A DNA stretch of 30,000 nucleotides from Chromera velia (lineage: Eukaryota > Sar > Chromeraceae). The notes under the pieces are model-generated. The model was not told where the DNA came from. It ran no database searches and saw only the letters and a list, made by a program, of their open reading frames with translations. Positions 1 through 11,842 of the stretch are shown piece after piece. Each line of letters starts with the position of its first letter. The first letter of the stretch is position 1. Where the stretch lies: positions 55,163 through 85,162 of the forward strand of contig JAHBMJ010000554.1 of NCBI GenBank assembly GCA_018398765.1. Direction: 5' to 3'. A program made the translations under genes and the position numbers.

Positions 1-649
1 CCAGAGAACCTGATTCACTTCGAGCCCGACAACCAAGCCCTCCAGGAGGCGGACAACCCGGACGATGTGCCGATGCCCTCATTTTGCTTCAGGTTGGTTT
101 GGTAGGGATTCAACCTGCTGTAGTCTTTTGTCACGGAATGACTGTTCCGGCTCTTCTACCTGATAGTCGTTCTATCTGCACCCCATCTTTTTGTTCGTTG
201 CCTCTTTCGCTCATCAGAGTCTTTTTGTGAACGCCTGCGTCTGCCTCACTCAGTCCTACGTGTGACGACCAATCGGACTGTCTGACTGACTGACTGACTG
301 ACTGACTGAAGGACTGACTGACTCACTGACTGACTGACTGAAGGACTGACTGACTGACTGACTGACTGACTGACTGACTGAAGGACTGACTGACTCACTG
401 ACTGACTGACTCACTGATTCACTGACTGAATGAATGAATGAGTGAATGAATGAATGAATGAATGAATGCAGGTGGGATGAAGAGGTCCACGCCGAGCCCG
501 CCAAGTGGGAGACCGACGCCACCGAGAGCTCCTGGCCCGCTCTGCAGTTCCGGATGCCTCCCGAGAGCTGGAGGAGGTTCAAGGCAGTCGTGGCCTACCA
601 CAAAATGCACAAGACCAGGCTTGTGATAGACGGGTTCGTGTTCTGTCTC

Positions 650-684
<35 letters not shown>

Positions 685-2242
685 CCCTGTCTGTCTGTCT
701 GTCTGTCTGTCTGCCCTGTTCAGATGAACAGCAATTGGACGTGTCTTCTTCATTGGGAGAGAGACGGGGCGTGGGGCCAAAGGAGAGATCGAGGAAGAAA
801 TTCGGGGGGGGGGCCGTTTTGGCGATGAGGCCCTCGATCGATCATCAACAGATGCGGCGGTTTGATTCGTTTGACTGCATGTTCGTTCTGCATGGGATTC
901 TTTTTCTCTTCTTGTCCGCACTGGTCTCCGAATAGATAGCTGCAGGTGGCTGGGTGGCTGGGTTTGCTTCTCCCCTCTCATGCAAGTCTGTCTGTATCCA
1001 TGCATCAACAGAGAATGCAGGCAGGCCCTCGCTGGGTGTGATTGCGAGAAAGCTTGTGTTTGTATTTTTTCGAGAGACCGAATCACGATAGAGCGATAGA
1101 AACTGAAAGAATACACTCACATGTATGCGTGCTTGCGTGCAGGTATCAAGGGGGAGTAAAGGCAGTCCGGGGCGTTCCTGATGCCTATATGAGGCACGGG
1201 CACGACTCTGTCCAGGTCTTCTTCAAGCCGAAGTCCAAGGACGAGTTGGAGGGGCGACTGCTGACACGAATCCGAATGGCAAAGTGAGCTGTCTGCCTAG
1301 TGGGGTTGCCCTCGGCATTGGATGTGTTAGAATGCTCTTTCGGCACTTTGCCTGACAGAAATAAAACAAATGCATTTCGACAGAGAAGCTGGCAGACTCA
1401 CAGACACACAGACAGACAAACAGAAAGACCGAAAGGTTGGCTGCGTCATTGATCTTCTCTGTTTTATCCCTTTTGTCGAACGATGTGAGACGAACGCAGG
1501 TACTCTGGGAGCTTCTACGACCATGTTTTTGACGGAGAGGGGCAGTACTTCAAGTACGATCCCCCGAAGAAAGAGGACTTCAGGCTGGCCTGTGAGGAGA
1601 GACGGCTCCTCTGCGAGCAGAACGAGGCCCTCGTCTACCAGGGGGGGTGGCTGAAGGGAAAGAGGCACGGTACCCAGTGCTTTCAGCGACTGGAGATTCC
1701 TGCAGGCCGAAAAGGTTCTCGTGGAGTGCTCGTCTACAGGTGAGTGGATGGATGAATGCATGTTTTTGGCCTCAGACTACAGAAAGGTGGAACAGTTGAA
1801 GTATGAGGATTACACGAGAATTGGAATGTCGAGCGGCCTCGGCCACTCCTTGAGGAAAATTGCAAGGTTACAACGAATGAAAATCTCAAAGAAATCAGCG
1901 AGGAAGAAAAATGTAACAATGGCAGGAATCATCGGGCAAGTTGCACGATCGGGAGAGACAGGGAGAGGAAGAAACGTAGAAAGGGAAGAGAAAGTGTGTG
2001 AGCTGATTTCGGTCACGGCTGGAACACGGCAACGAAAGCTGCCGTGGAAGGAGAACTGGAGAAGTGAGAAGGAAGGAATGGAATTTCATCGATGGATTGG
2101 TTGAATTTATTTGTCGATTGATCTTTGATTCATTGGTCCATTCGTATGTTCATTCGCTGATTGATTGATTGATTGATTGATGGATGGATTGATTGATTGA
2201 TTGACTAAGTGATTGATTGATTGATTGATTGATTCATGGATG

Positions 2243-2276
<34 letters not shown>

Positions 2277-2559
2277 CTAACTGATTGATTGATTGACTGA
2301 TTGATTGATTCATGGAGGGACTGACGGATCATGCCTGCAGGTACGTCGGAAACTTCCAGCACGACCACATGGTGGGAGAGCACGTGACCCTGACGTTGGA
2401 CCTCGCCAGTGCAGAGGCCCGAGGGCTCTCTGGAGCCTTCTGTGAGACTGGACATTTTTATGGGGAATTCGACGAGGCAACCCACAGGACTCTGTCTGAA
2501 ATCAGAAGCTCCATCAAGTCAGTCAGTCAGTCTTTCAGGCAGGCAGTCGTTGAGCGATG

Positions 2560-2593
<34 letters not shown>

Positions 2594-4141
2594 GAGACAA
2601 AAAGACAAGCTCACACAGTGCTGTGCGACCGGAGACAGAAACAAAAACCACGTCTGTCTCTGTCTCTCTGGCATTTCCTCTTTAGGGGGTCCAAACAAAG
2701 AGCAGCTTCCTTGTGTAAGGAAATTGAAAGGAAGAAGAAAACGAATATTTGTTTTTGTTTTTTTTTGCGTTCGTGTCAGACGACGATTGATGTTCGTGTC
2801 ACCCAGATGAACGTCCTCCTGTCTCCCACTCCCTCCCTCCCTCCCTCGCTCCCTCCCTCATCCATCCCTCCTTTCCTCCCCTCCTTGTGATGGTTCAACC
2901 AAAAACGTTCTTGCAGAAGTGCGAGGGACTCAGCAGCACTAGAGGCGAGGAGCAGGGGATCAGTTCTCGACCCTGAGGGAGAGGTGGATGCCCTCACGGC
3001 TGAGGAGAACAGAATGGCGGCGGAAAAGAAGGCGAGAGCCTGCATTCCACTACAGGTCGGCCGGCCGGCCGGTGAAACACAGAGAGAGGAAGTAAAGTGA
3101 GAGAGAGAAAAAAGAGAAGGGTCTCAATATAGAGTCCGGTGGTGCAAGTCGGAAGATTTTGGTATGTTTGCCTGTCTGTCTGTCTGTCTGACTGACTGCG
3201 TTGCATTCGAGTCCCTTTCAGTCTCTCTCACCTCCTTTTTTCCATGCAGCCTTTGTGCAACATCAGATATTTAAGATTGATTCATGGGATGATTTGTTCG
3301 TGCGCCATTTCGTTTGACATTCTTCCTTGTCTTCCTCCCATTTCCTTTCTTTCCTTTCCTTTCCTTTCATGTGTTCTTCCTTCCTGAGACTTGTCTTCTA
3401 CTTCTTCTTCTTTTGCTTTTTCTCCCCCCTTTCGCGCCCCTCTTTTTTTATTCAGCTCGGTAGCGCCTGACCAAGAAGACCAGCTGCGGAGCCAGGGCGA
3501 GAGCGAGAGGCACAGAAATACCAAACGACGCACGCATTGTCTGCCTGCCTGCCTGCCTGCCTGGATGACCGACTGACTGACTGATGTCTCCTAGGGACGG
3601 GAAGAAAAAAAGATCGTGCATGAAAAAGTTTTCGCTGTGTGCCTGCATTCATAGAAAAGCACGTGGCCGCCCACCCACCCACGCTATCCATCTGTCACTT
3701 TACTCACTGTGCAGGTGAAGGTCGTGCCGCCCTCGGAGGAAAAACTCCAGCAGATTGCGGGCAGCAGGGCGATCGACCTGAAGGCCTACGAGGAGGACCG
3801 AGACGTGATCATCGTGTACAAGGGACCCTTCAGGAACAGAGAGGTCGACGCAGTTGTTCCAGAGGTCAGTCGGCAAACGGGAAAGGAGAAAGGAAGAGAA
3901 GGAAACGGAGAGGAGGGTTTCACTTGACTTTGACTTTTTTGGAGGAGGAGGAGGAGGATGGGGGAAAGCGGAAGGAAGGAACCACACGGAAAATTAACAA
4001 AACGAGTTGCATGGATAGTTTGTTTGACTTTGTGTTTCTCTTCTTCTCTTCTCTTCACTTCTCTATCTCGCTGCATGTGTGCGCATGCAAAAGTGAGTAA
4101 GTGATTCAAGTGAGTATAGGTGTGTGCATTTGGCCTCTCTG

Positions 4142-4193
<52 letters not shown>

Positions 4194-5300
4194 GTGCGTG
4201 GAAGTGGGTAAGCGTAAGTAAATGCGTATGCGATACGTTTCCCAGGTAGAACAACTCATGCCTGTGACCATGCATCAACCATTGAAATGACCTGATCGAT
4301 CGATCGATGGATTGAGTGAGTTCAGATCTGGACCCCCAACTCCGCCTTTCTCCGTTTCGACGAGTCCCTCTGGACACATAAGGCAAAACTCCAGAAGGAC
4401 CAGCCGGGGAGGTACCAGGTGGCCTTCACGAGCAACCCGATCTCTCTCGAGTCCTTCCTTCCCCACGTCGGCTTTGACGCCCTCGCAGATGACTTTGGGG
4501 GAAGGGCCGAGAGCACAATTCTCCCCACATCGTCAGCAGCGGGTGCAGGTACCGGCATCACCTCCGCCCCTCAGCAGAGCGGAGAGATACCGGAAAGTTT
4601 TGCAGTCCGACGAGTCGCCCCATCTTTTTCAAAGGAGGTTGAGGGCCACGGAGATTTCCGACGTCAAACCTTCGATTCATTGAACGTTGCCGCCGCCCAC
4701 AGAGGAAATGAGTCTCCCGATGTCCCGCTGCTGTCGAGCATCCCGGCGCCCTACCGGTTTATGACAGGTCCCAGTGCCCTCATCGTATACGCCGATGGAA
4801 CGACGTACAAAGGGGAAGTGTACGGGGGGATGCCGCACGGACCCGGCCGAATGGAGACGCGGCCACACGGAAGGGCAGAGGAATTTCTTTCCCTAGAAGG
4901 AATTTTCCATTACGGACGCCCACACTGCAAGGCAGACGAGGAGACGGAGGAGTGCGTCCTGACCGAGTTGCCGGAAAAGAAGAATGCCGCCGGAGAGAAG
5001 CACCCCCCCTCTGTGTGGAGGGGGCCCATGAAAGACGGGCAGCGTTGGGGTGACGGTGTGTTAGAGCTTGAGGGAGGGAACCTTCGTCTGTCTGCGTTCT
5101 TCCTCGACGACCTGCCGAATGAGAACATTGAGATTCAATTGAAGACCCCAGATCTGCAACAGAAGTACAATTGCGCCCTTTTCAAGTCAGCTAAGAAGTT
5201 GAGCATGCTCGTTTTGTTTGCGCTTCCGACATGGTGGTGCCAACGTGTGTCTTCAATATTGAAAGAATGAATGAATGGCCAAAAAAGTGCTGAATGAATT

Positions 5301-5357
<57 letters not shown>

Positions 5358-7204
5358 CAGAGGGAGAGAGAGAGAGAGAGAGTCTCAACAACACGAGTTC
5401 ATCCTTCCATTCCCTTCCCGTGGACGTTCGTTGCATGCATGCAGGCATATATATGAATGAGATCATATGGAGTCATACAAAGATCGATCGATCGTTTTTT
5501 CTCTGTTCGACTTGATGGCCCCATTGGAATACTTTCTCTGATCTGTCCCGGCCTGCCTCCCTCCCTGCCTGCATGTGTGTGCATGCATACACGTACGTGC
5601 CCTGCCCCCGTGCGCGCATTCAGGTCTTCGTGTGACGACTTCGGGACCGACAGGATGACGGGACTCGAAAAATACAGAAGGCGCATCAAGGAGGGAAGGT
5701 CGGGGGCAACTCGGCCTCGAGACGGCTCTCGCATTCTGCAAATGGAGACGATCGACGGCACAAAATTCAAGGGTGCGGCCCTGGGATTGGTTCCTCATGG
5801 ACAGGCAACGATGGAATCAAAGACGAAGAAGGGCACAGAACTGAAGATAGAAGGAAAGGTGAGTACGCACTCTGCTTTTATCTCTCTCTTTCTCCCCCTC
5901 ACTCTTCTTTCAGTGCACAGTTACAATGCTAACGGGTTTTCTCACAAAGACACACCGAGAGCACCAACCTTCTATCCGTTGAAAGCGAATTCACACCGGT
6001 CGGGGACAACATCTGAAGCAGCGGACAAAACTGCATTTCTTCTACGGCTACGGTTTCCCTGTTACGCACAACTGTCGTGAATGAAATTATGCACCAGAAA
6101 GAACGCATGGTCAGTCCAGGCCATTAATTCATGAAGCTGCTGTGCAACATCGCCTCCCTCGCTCTACCTTGGAGCTCGCAGTTTGAGAACGGGAAACTGC
6201 GTGGGCCCGCGAGCATCTGGCACAACGGGAAGTTGGTCTTCCAGGGTAACTTTGAGGACGGGCTTCCTGAGGGGCAGGGGACTCACTACGTGAAGGGGGA
6301 CAGGAACGTGTTCTACAAGGGAAATTATTCGAAGGGAAAGAGGGAGGGACACGGGACCTGCAGAAGCGATCTCGGCTGGCAGGTCAGTACGCCCTTTCAT
6401 GCATGCATGTTCCGGCCGGTATCCCTGGACACATTCATTCATTCATTCATACATACATTCATTCGTTCATTTGTTTCCTCGAAGAAGAGCACGCTGGCTT
6501 CTGGTTGACGGCCGAAACAGACCCCGAACTTGTCCTCTGTTGCAAGTCTTTGAGTTATTGTACCTGTCTTTGTGTGTCCCTTTTTCATGTGGAGTTTTTT
6601 CTCTGCAAGTCCTCCCGTGCCTGCATCTCTCTATGAACATGTGGCTGGTGGCTGCGTGCAGTACACGGGGTTGTGGTACAAGGACTACCCGAATGACCCG
6701 AATGGAAAGTACGAAGACAACTCAGGACAATCTGGGACTTACAAGGTGGGGTGTAGAGTGTGCGCGTCCTTTTCTCTCTTCCGCTTTTCGTCTTCCAGTG
6801 ACACCTTCTCTTTTGTTGTCGCGCTGCTCTTTGCACCGGGCCAATGTGAACCCATAAAGCCCTTCTGCTGTTCCCTCCGCCCTTCTCTCGCTTCTCTCAC
6901 TCAGAACCTCTGCGGCACATCCGCGGTGGAGGGATACATGAAGAACAGAAGAAACGGGGGGATAAGAAAGCATAAAAGAGAGAAGGAACGGACGCACGAA
7001 AGAAAGAAAGAAAAAAAAGCCCTGAGAGGGCCACGGAAGGAAAGGAAGGAATGACACATACGGAAAAGACAGTCCGTACGTCAAGTCCGTTGCATCCCCA
7101 TGTTATCCTCCCTTCAGGTTCGCCTCCGTGCTTTTTTTTTTTTTCTTCCGTTGTTCTTGAACTCTTTCAACCTTGTTGATTGCTGATGCCCCCCCTCTCC
7201 CATC

Positions 7205-7261
<57 letters not shown>

Positions 7262-7446
7262 CTTCCAGGTCGAAAATGGGAAGCGCGTCGGACCATCCCA
7301 CGAATCGATGCGGGCGTACAAGGAACAGATAGAGGGCATTCCTGAGTGCAATTGGGTGAGAGGGTCAAACCAGCTGCCCCCAGGACAGCCGCTTCTGTGC
7401 GAGAGAGGGTGCAGCACTCATGGGGACGGCCTCTGCAGGTCTGTCC

Positions 7447-7492
<46 letters not shown>

Positions 7493-7609
7493 CTGTCTGT
7501 CTGTCCGTCTGTCTGTCTGCCTGTCTGTCCGAAAGAAAGGGAGCGATTCGGAAAAAGTGAAGTGAAGGAAAGACGATATAGTCTGTCTGTCTGTCTGTCT
7601 GTCTGTGTT

Positions 7610-7645
<36 letters not shown>

Positions 7646-8703
7646 CAGTTGGGGGGGTCGGGGGTGCTGTCTCTCTGTCTGTCCGTCGGTCTGGCTGGCT
7701 TCTGCAGGGCTCTTCTTCTTTTTCTTTGACGCTGCTCTCTGAATGTCTTTGCCTCTGTTTATTTGCACCTTGTGTGTTGGTTTCTCTTCGGATCAACTGT
7801 TCTGAGGAAACTTGTCTTTCTTTCTCTCTTTTTGAGAAATGTACACAGGACATCCCTCCCTCCCCACAACCGGCAACAAAAGAGAAAAGATCCATCCGAC
7901 CCTATCCCTCAAAGGCCGGCCACACAAATAAAGAAAGTGCCTTCACGATAGATATACGCTTTATCTGTCACTGCATCCTCCCTCTGGGGATTTCTTTTCT
8001 GTTGGTATGCACTGGCTTCATTCAGGTGCGGTCCGTGCTGTCAGAAGTGCTGCTGTGCCCCTTGCAAGTGCTTCTACCGCTCCGACCCCCCCTCTGCGGA
8101 GGAAATCGTGGGGCCTCCACCGACTCAGAAAGAAAAGGCCCTGCTGATGCCGCCACTGATCTCAGAGGTGCCTGAGTGGTCAGTTCAGTCAGTCAGTCGA
8201 CCTACCTGCCAACCGAAATAAATGGTCGCATGGTGGACGCGAAACCCTCCGGGACAAGGTGTGAATGCGCGCGTGCTCGCGCTTGGACGCGTGTCGTTGT
8301 GCTTGTGTGGGCGTGTGTGCGCTTGTGTTTTTTTCTGCCTTGTGTGGGTGCGGATGGACGGATGGATTGAATGCGGAAACATCGGGTAAACAAATAGATG
8401 GCTACGCAGATGGATGGATGGATGGATGGATGGATGGATGGATGAATTGGTGGCCTGCAGGCCTCGTGAGATGGTGGCAAGGATCCGTCTCCCAGAGGAT
8501 CTGATGGACCTCGTGTTCTCATCCGGAGTCGGGCTGTGGGCAAAGCACCGGGACACGGTGAAAGAAAGTCAGCAAGCTGCTTGGTCCACTAGTCCATTCA
8601 AGCTGCTAGTGAGCGTCTCTCTTTTATTCTGCATGAGTTTTCTGTGTCTCTTCCTCTTTCATGTGTATGCATATGTATATGTTTCCTTCTCTCTCCCTCT
8701 CCT

Positions 8704-8739
<36 letters not shown>

Positions 8740-9553
8740 ATCTATCTATCTATCTATCTCGTCTCGCCCCGCATTCTTTTTCTGAAAAGAACCATTATGT
8801 GCCTGTCTTCTTTCCTCTTGCTGCCTCTGGCCTTTCGTCGAATCCGAATACCCACCCTTCCCTCCTCTCCCCTCCCCTCCCTTCGATCCCTCGACCACTT
8901 CGATCGATCGATCGCGTCTTTCCCTTCCCTTCTCATGCAGACGAGCGGCGGGTGATGCCCTCCGGGACGATCCGCGAGGAGCACAGAGACCTGTTCGACG
9001 ACCACGACAGGAGGCAAGATTTCGTGAAGTGGCAGAGGGAGAGGATGGAGGCGCACATCGCAGAGACAAAGAGGATCCTGAAAGGAAAGGCGTCGTCGTC
9101 GAGGCGGACCTCTAGGGAGAAGTACAGGGAGAAGAAAGGGAGAAAGGCCACAGGGGCGGCAGGGGGTGCGGGGAAGAGGCCGAATGCCATCACAGCAGCT
9201 CCAGCGACGGCAGGGGGGCCGCTATCTCAGGGATTCAGGGAGCTGGGAGAAGGGGGGGTCAGTTTGCTTTACTTCTTTCATGTTTGTTTTTTGGTTTTCC
9301 CCCCCCCCCTTTGTTCCGTGCTCTTTTGCCTGCTTCTTCTCTTTCCCTCGTGCTGCCCCCTCCACACAGTATGCTTCGCTGCGTTGTCTTTCACATCCTT
9401 GCCTCCTCTATCTTCCATCACCACTCGTTCTGTCCGTCCGCCTGGCTCTGCTCGTATCAAATTGTGCTTCTCTGGTCGTTTAGCAGCATGAGTCAAAGAA
9501 CGCATGCCTTCGTAAGTGAATGAGTGAGTGAGAGAGAGTAAGTGAGGGAGTAA

Positions 9554-9608
<55 letters not shown>

Positions 9609-9857
9609 TGAATTGATGTCTGCGCGAGTGTATGCATGCAGGAGGAAGACGACCGGGATGGTGACGACCGCGAAGAAGTTGCAGACGAGCAGTACGAGCA
9701 GAAGGAGGAGGAGGAGGAGGACGATGACAGAGCGATGGAGCTTGAGGCGAAAACCCTTGAGGATGCAGCCCCCCATCCACCCACTGAAGTACCTTCTGCA
9801 GCCGGGGAACTGAGAGTGCCAGAAAAGCCAAAGGTGCGCAGAGTGAGCCTCCAATGA
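1..9857 (+). CDS. MORN-repeat protein, multi-exon, 5' end outside window
   Basis: Exons placed by frame and phase continuity: 1-92, 472-633, 1143-1283, 1500-1739, 2341-2517, 2917-3055, 3715-3864, 4326-5185, 5624-5858, 6182-6382, 6662-6745, 7269-7438, 8026-8178, 8461-8608, 8946-9257, 9642-9857 (stop TGA). Joined, they give 1159 residues. About ten MORN-like units (YxG..xxGxxxGxG) run from residue ~80 to ~840; clear examples are [20 protein letters not shown] and [18 protein letters not shown]. Several units run unbroken across splice joins (5858/6182, 6382/6662, 6745/7269), which supports the model. After the repeats come an 11-cysteine cluster (~868-900), a basic Lys/Arg/Ser stretch (~1020-1055) and an acidic Glu/Asp tail (~1090-1112). 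MORN repeats typically bind membranes or act as cytoskeletal scaffolds; a scaffold role here is inferred. Uncertain points: the second exon may end at 639, or at 618 with a GC donor, and exon 15 starts at an unusual GAG acceptor. Confidence 0.8.
273..470. repeat. (GACT)n then (TGAA)n array abutting a splice acceptor
   Basis: Interrupted GACT tetranucleotide repeats pass into GAAT/TGAA repeats and run straight into the CAG acceptor at 469-471 of the MORN gene. The tract fills the 3' half of the first visible intron. Confidence 0.9.
645..718. repeat. (CTGT)n array just inside a splice donor
   Basis: Near-perfect CTGT repeats begin about ten bases downstream of the donor of the second visible MORN exon. 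The sense strand is the pyrimidine-rich one. Confidence 0.9.
2157..2313. repeat. (TGAT)n array before a splice acceptor
   Basis: TGAT/GATT tetranucleotides with GGAT variants end about 25 bases before the CAG acceptor at 2340. They occupy the 3' end of the fourth visible intron of the MORN gene. Confidence 0.9.
2827..2885. repeat. (CTCC)n pyrimidine tract
   Basis: CCCT/CTCC repeats with a few interruptions lie in the intron upstream of the acceptor at 2916 and supply a pyrimidine-rich stretch. Confidence 0.75.
4156..4191. repeat. (GT)n dinucleotide repeat
   Basis: About 18 uninterrupted GT units follow a short CT run, inside the 3865-4325 intron of the MORN gene. Confidence 0.9.
5302..5382. 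repeat. (CA)n followed by (GA)n
   Basis: A CA dinucleotide run passes directly into GA repeats within the 5186-5623 intron of the MORN gene. Confidence 0.9.
7207..7262. repeat. (CTGC)n array abutting a splice acceptor
   Basis: Perfect CTGC repeats end four bases before the CAG acceptor at 7266-7268, so the array occupies the position of the polypyrimidine tract for the next MORN exon. Confidence 0.9.
7440..7646. repeat. Two (CTGT)n arrays starting at a splice donor
   Basis: CTGT/CCGT repeats at 7440-7530 and 7581-7646. The donor at 7439 (CAG|GTCTGT) is itself the first unit of the array, so exon end and microsatellite are fused. Confidence 0.9.
8409..8444. repeat. (GATG)n array before a splice acceptor
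   Basis: Perfect GATG repeats lie 16 bases upstream of the CTGCAG acceptor at 8455-8460 in the MORN gene. Confidence 0.9.
8706..8759. repeat. (GT)n then (CTAT)n
   Basis: GT dinucleotides, then CTAT tetranucleotides, in the 8609-8945 intron of the MORN gene. Confidence 0.85.
9515..9609. repeat. (GTGA)n, (GT)n and (GA)n compound microsatellite
   Basis: Three successive simple repeats in the last intron of the MORN gene, ending about 30 bases before the ATGCATGCAG acceptor at 9641. Confidence 0.85.
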
Positions 9858-10278
9858 TTGACCTGAAAGGCTGAAACATCACAATTTCATAAAGACGCTC
9901 TCAATTGAATGTATGTTCCGAGTTATTCTGATATTAGGATTTGATCGAATGAATTAGTGGCGAGAGTACTCGAAATGCTGATAAACTTGAAGATGTGAAT
10001 GACAGTATAATCCAGCACAATATTAATAGTAATAATTTGAAAGAAAAGTCTTTTAAAAAATGAGCTTGATTTAAGAAGATTATAAGTCATGCATGTATAA
10101 GATGTTAAATGAGCTAAAATTGAGTCTCTATTAATTAAATTGCTTGAATCACCATCAGGGTCGTTTTACTGAGGCTCGGTAGAGGCCTGGTTTCTGTTAA
10201 TTGAGGTCTGGAGTTTCCTGGAGTTTAGGCTTTTCCACCGGAAAAAGTAAGATGCAAATGTCCCAAATTCGACTCGGA

Positions 10279-10353
10279 GACACACACTCTTTTTCGCGTT
10301 CAAAAACCCCCCTATACATAGTATATAGGGCCTCACTGAACTGCCATCCGAGT
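10279..10353. repeat. Dispersed repeat, copy 1 (partner at 10530-10581)
   Basis: Two shared blocks, ACACACTCTTTTTCGCG and ACTGCCATCCGAGT, occur in the same order here and at 10530-10581 with a different spacer. The two copies flank the tRNA-like segment at 10449-10494. Confidence 0.65.
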
Positions 10354-10448
10354 ATGTTGTTTAGTGCCGTAGCTCTTTACCACATACTCCCAATGTCAAG
10401 GTGTCACTACGTACGTTTTCACATGCAGTCCACACGTCCATGACCAAA

Positions 10449-10494
10449 TGGTAATGCGTGCAACTCACAAGCGAAAGGTTTAGGGTTCAGTTCC
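10449..10494 (+). mobile_element. tRNA-derived (SINE-like) element or tRNA pseudogene
   Basis: A pol III A-box-like sequence (TGGTAATGCG, from 10449) is followed 35 bases later by a B-box-like sequence (GGTTCAGTTCC, 10484-10494, one mismatch to the consensus). Between them is an anticodon-loop-like CTCACAA, which would read CAC (valine). The stems do not pair well, so this is not a functional tRNA; a decayed tRNA-derived retroelement or pseudogene fits better. Confidence 0.35.
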
Positions 10495-10529
10495 GTGTAA
10501 CATCATTTTTTAAAATTTCTAAAATTCAG

Positions 10530-10581
10530 GACACACACTCTTTTTTGCGGTCGAAATCAGTGACTAAACTGCCATCCGAGT
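10530..10581. repeat. Dispersed repeat, copy 2 (partner at 10279-10353)
   Basis: Carries the same two blocks as 10279-10353 but with a shorter spacer. This suggests duplication followed by an indel. Confidence 0.65.
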
Positions 10582-11510
10582 CAAACACTAAAGGCCCCAC
10601 GATTCCACGTGGCATCACTTTTCCCGGCGGGCCGGACTTCAATGCTATTTTACCGAGCTCCGGCATGTCCGAGGAGCTTGCGGAGCGGACATCGTGCATA
10701 GACTAATCTATTTTTTGTAAGCATCCTTTTTTAGAGAATAAATAGCCATATTCAGTGGTTACGTCTTGAAGAAGTCTGTTAATCTAGAGTTGCTATCTGG
10801 ATAGAACGAAAAGTAATCCACCAGATTCGGAAAAGTAAATTGCATTCAACACGGAATTTAATCGACTTCATGAGGCGTGCGCACAGTGTAACACAATCGG
10901 TTTAACAAAATTCGGATTTCCGCGGTTCACCTTGCGGCGGCGGTACATACGGTGGCAGCTCACGCGGCTCTTTCTGAATGACACACTGATACTTTTTAAC
11001 TCAACATACTGATACTTGTTAACTTTTAGTTATTTTTAGTAATAGTACATAGAATATATTTTTAAAATTTAGTTAAATTTTAGAGTTAATATCTAGAAAG
11101 AAACCAAGTATATTAACTACTGTAAACCATATGGTTACACGTGATCTCTGTACAATGGTTTTTAATGATGATCGGGGCTTTTGTTATACATGTCAAGTCT
11201 CTATATAGGATTAGGATAGGATTTAGGTATTTCTATGTGAGGCAGATCTAGCCTAGTCTGTTAAAAGGTTCCGGACCTTCTGGTTCGTACCGGTTCGTCC
11301 CGTTTAGTCCCGTTATCTTCAAATCTAGGAGCAAGTCTGCTCATTGATCATTGGTAGTTACTGGTAGTGCGGATTATATCCGTTAAATAGTTTTTAAGTG
11401 CTCTCCAGAGCTTCGCTTTCCGGGCTATCGGTGACTGGGGAGAGCTAGCTATAGCTTTACATGCATGCGAACACGCCGATGCAGGCCATGCTCCGCCTAT
11501 AGCTCCGCCC

Positions 11511-11568
11511 TCCGGGGCCCTCCACCGGGGCCCTCCACCGGGGCCCTCCACCGGGGCCCTCCGGGGCC
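11511..11568. repeat. GC-rich 13-bp minisatellite
   Basis: About four copies of a 13-bp unit (CCGGGGCCCTCCA) stand in otherwise AT-rich DNA about 270 bases upstream of the next gene. Each unit contains the palindrome GGGGCCCT/GGGCCC, so both strands can form hairpins. Confidence 0.85.
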
Positions 11569-11842
11569 ACATCGTGCAACATCATGTACTGGATGGCAAT
11601 GGTGGTTTGCTGATGTTTGCTGAATCGGGCTGAATCATGCTGAATCTGACCCAACTCCTGACCTCTCCTGACGCATCAGCATGTGTTCCCATCGATACAC
11701 ACTTGCCCCATTTATTCATTGACCGACACAGTCGCCGTGAAGGGTCTGTTCTCTTGCCAGAGACTGCTCACAGGTTAGTTCGAACGGTGACCTTCTATCA
11801 GAAGGTGTTGCACTGAGCAGACGAGACCGCTACCACCCGCAA

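Larger units (their letters stand above)
9858..11842. other. AT-rich intergenic region between the MORN gene and the membrane-protein gene
   Basis: Base composition drops to AT-rich immediately after the MORN stop codon. Only short, unconvincing open frames occur. The stretch holds a duplicated 50-75 bp segment, a tRNA-derived element and a GC-rich minisatellite, listed separately. No protein similarity is visible to me, and I cannot place the promoter of the downstream gene. Confidence 0.7.

Noticed and set aside
273-470. Regular repeats resembling a CRISPR-like array
   Set aside because: These are simple tetranucleotides without spacers, in a eukaryotic intron.
7365-7895. Minus-strand frame rich in TDRQ repeats
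   Set aside because: It is a translation of (CTGT)n arrays, antisense to intron sequence.
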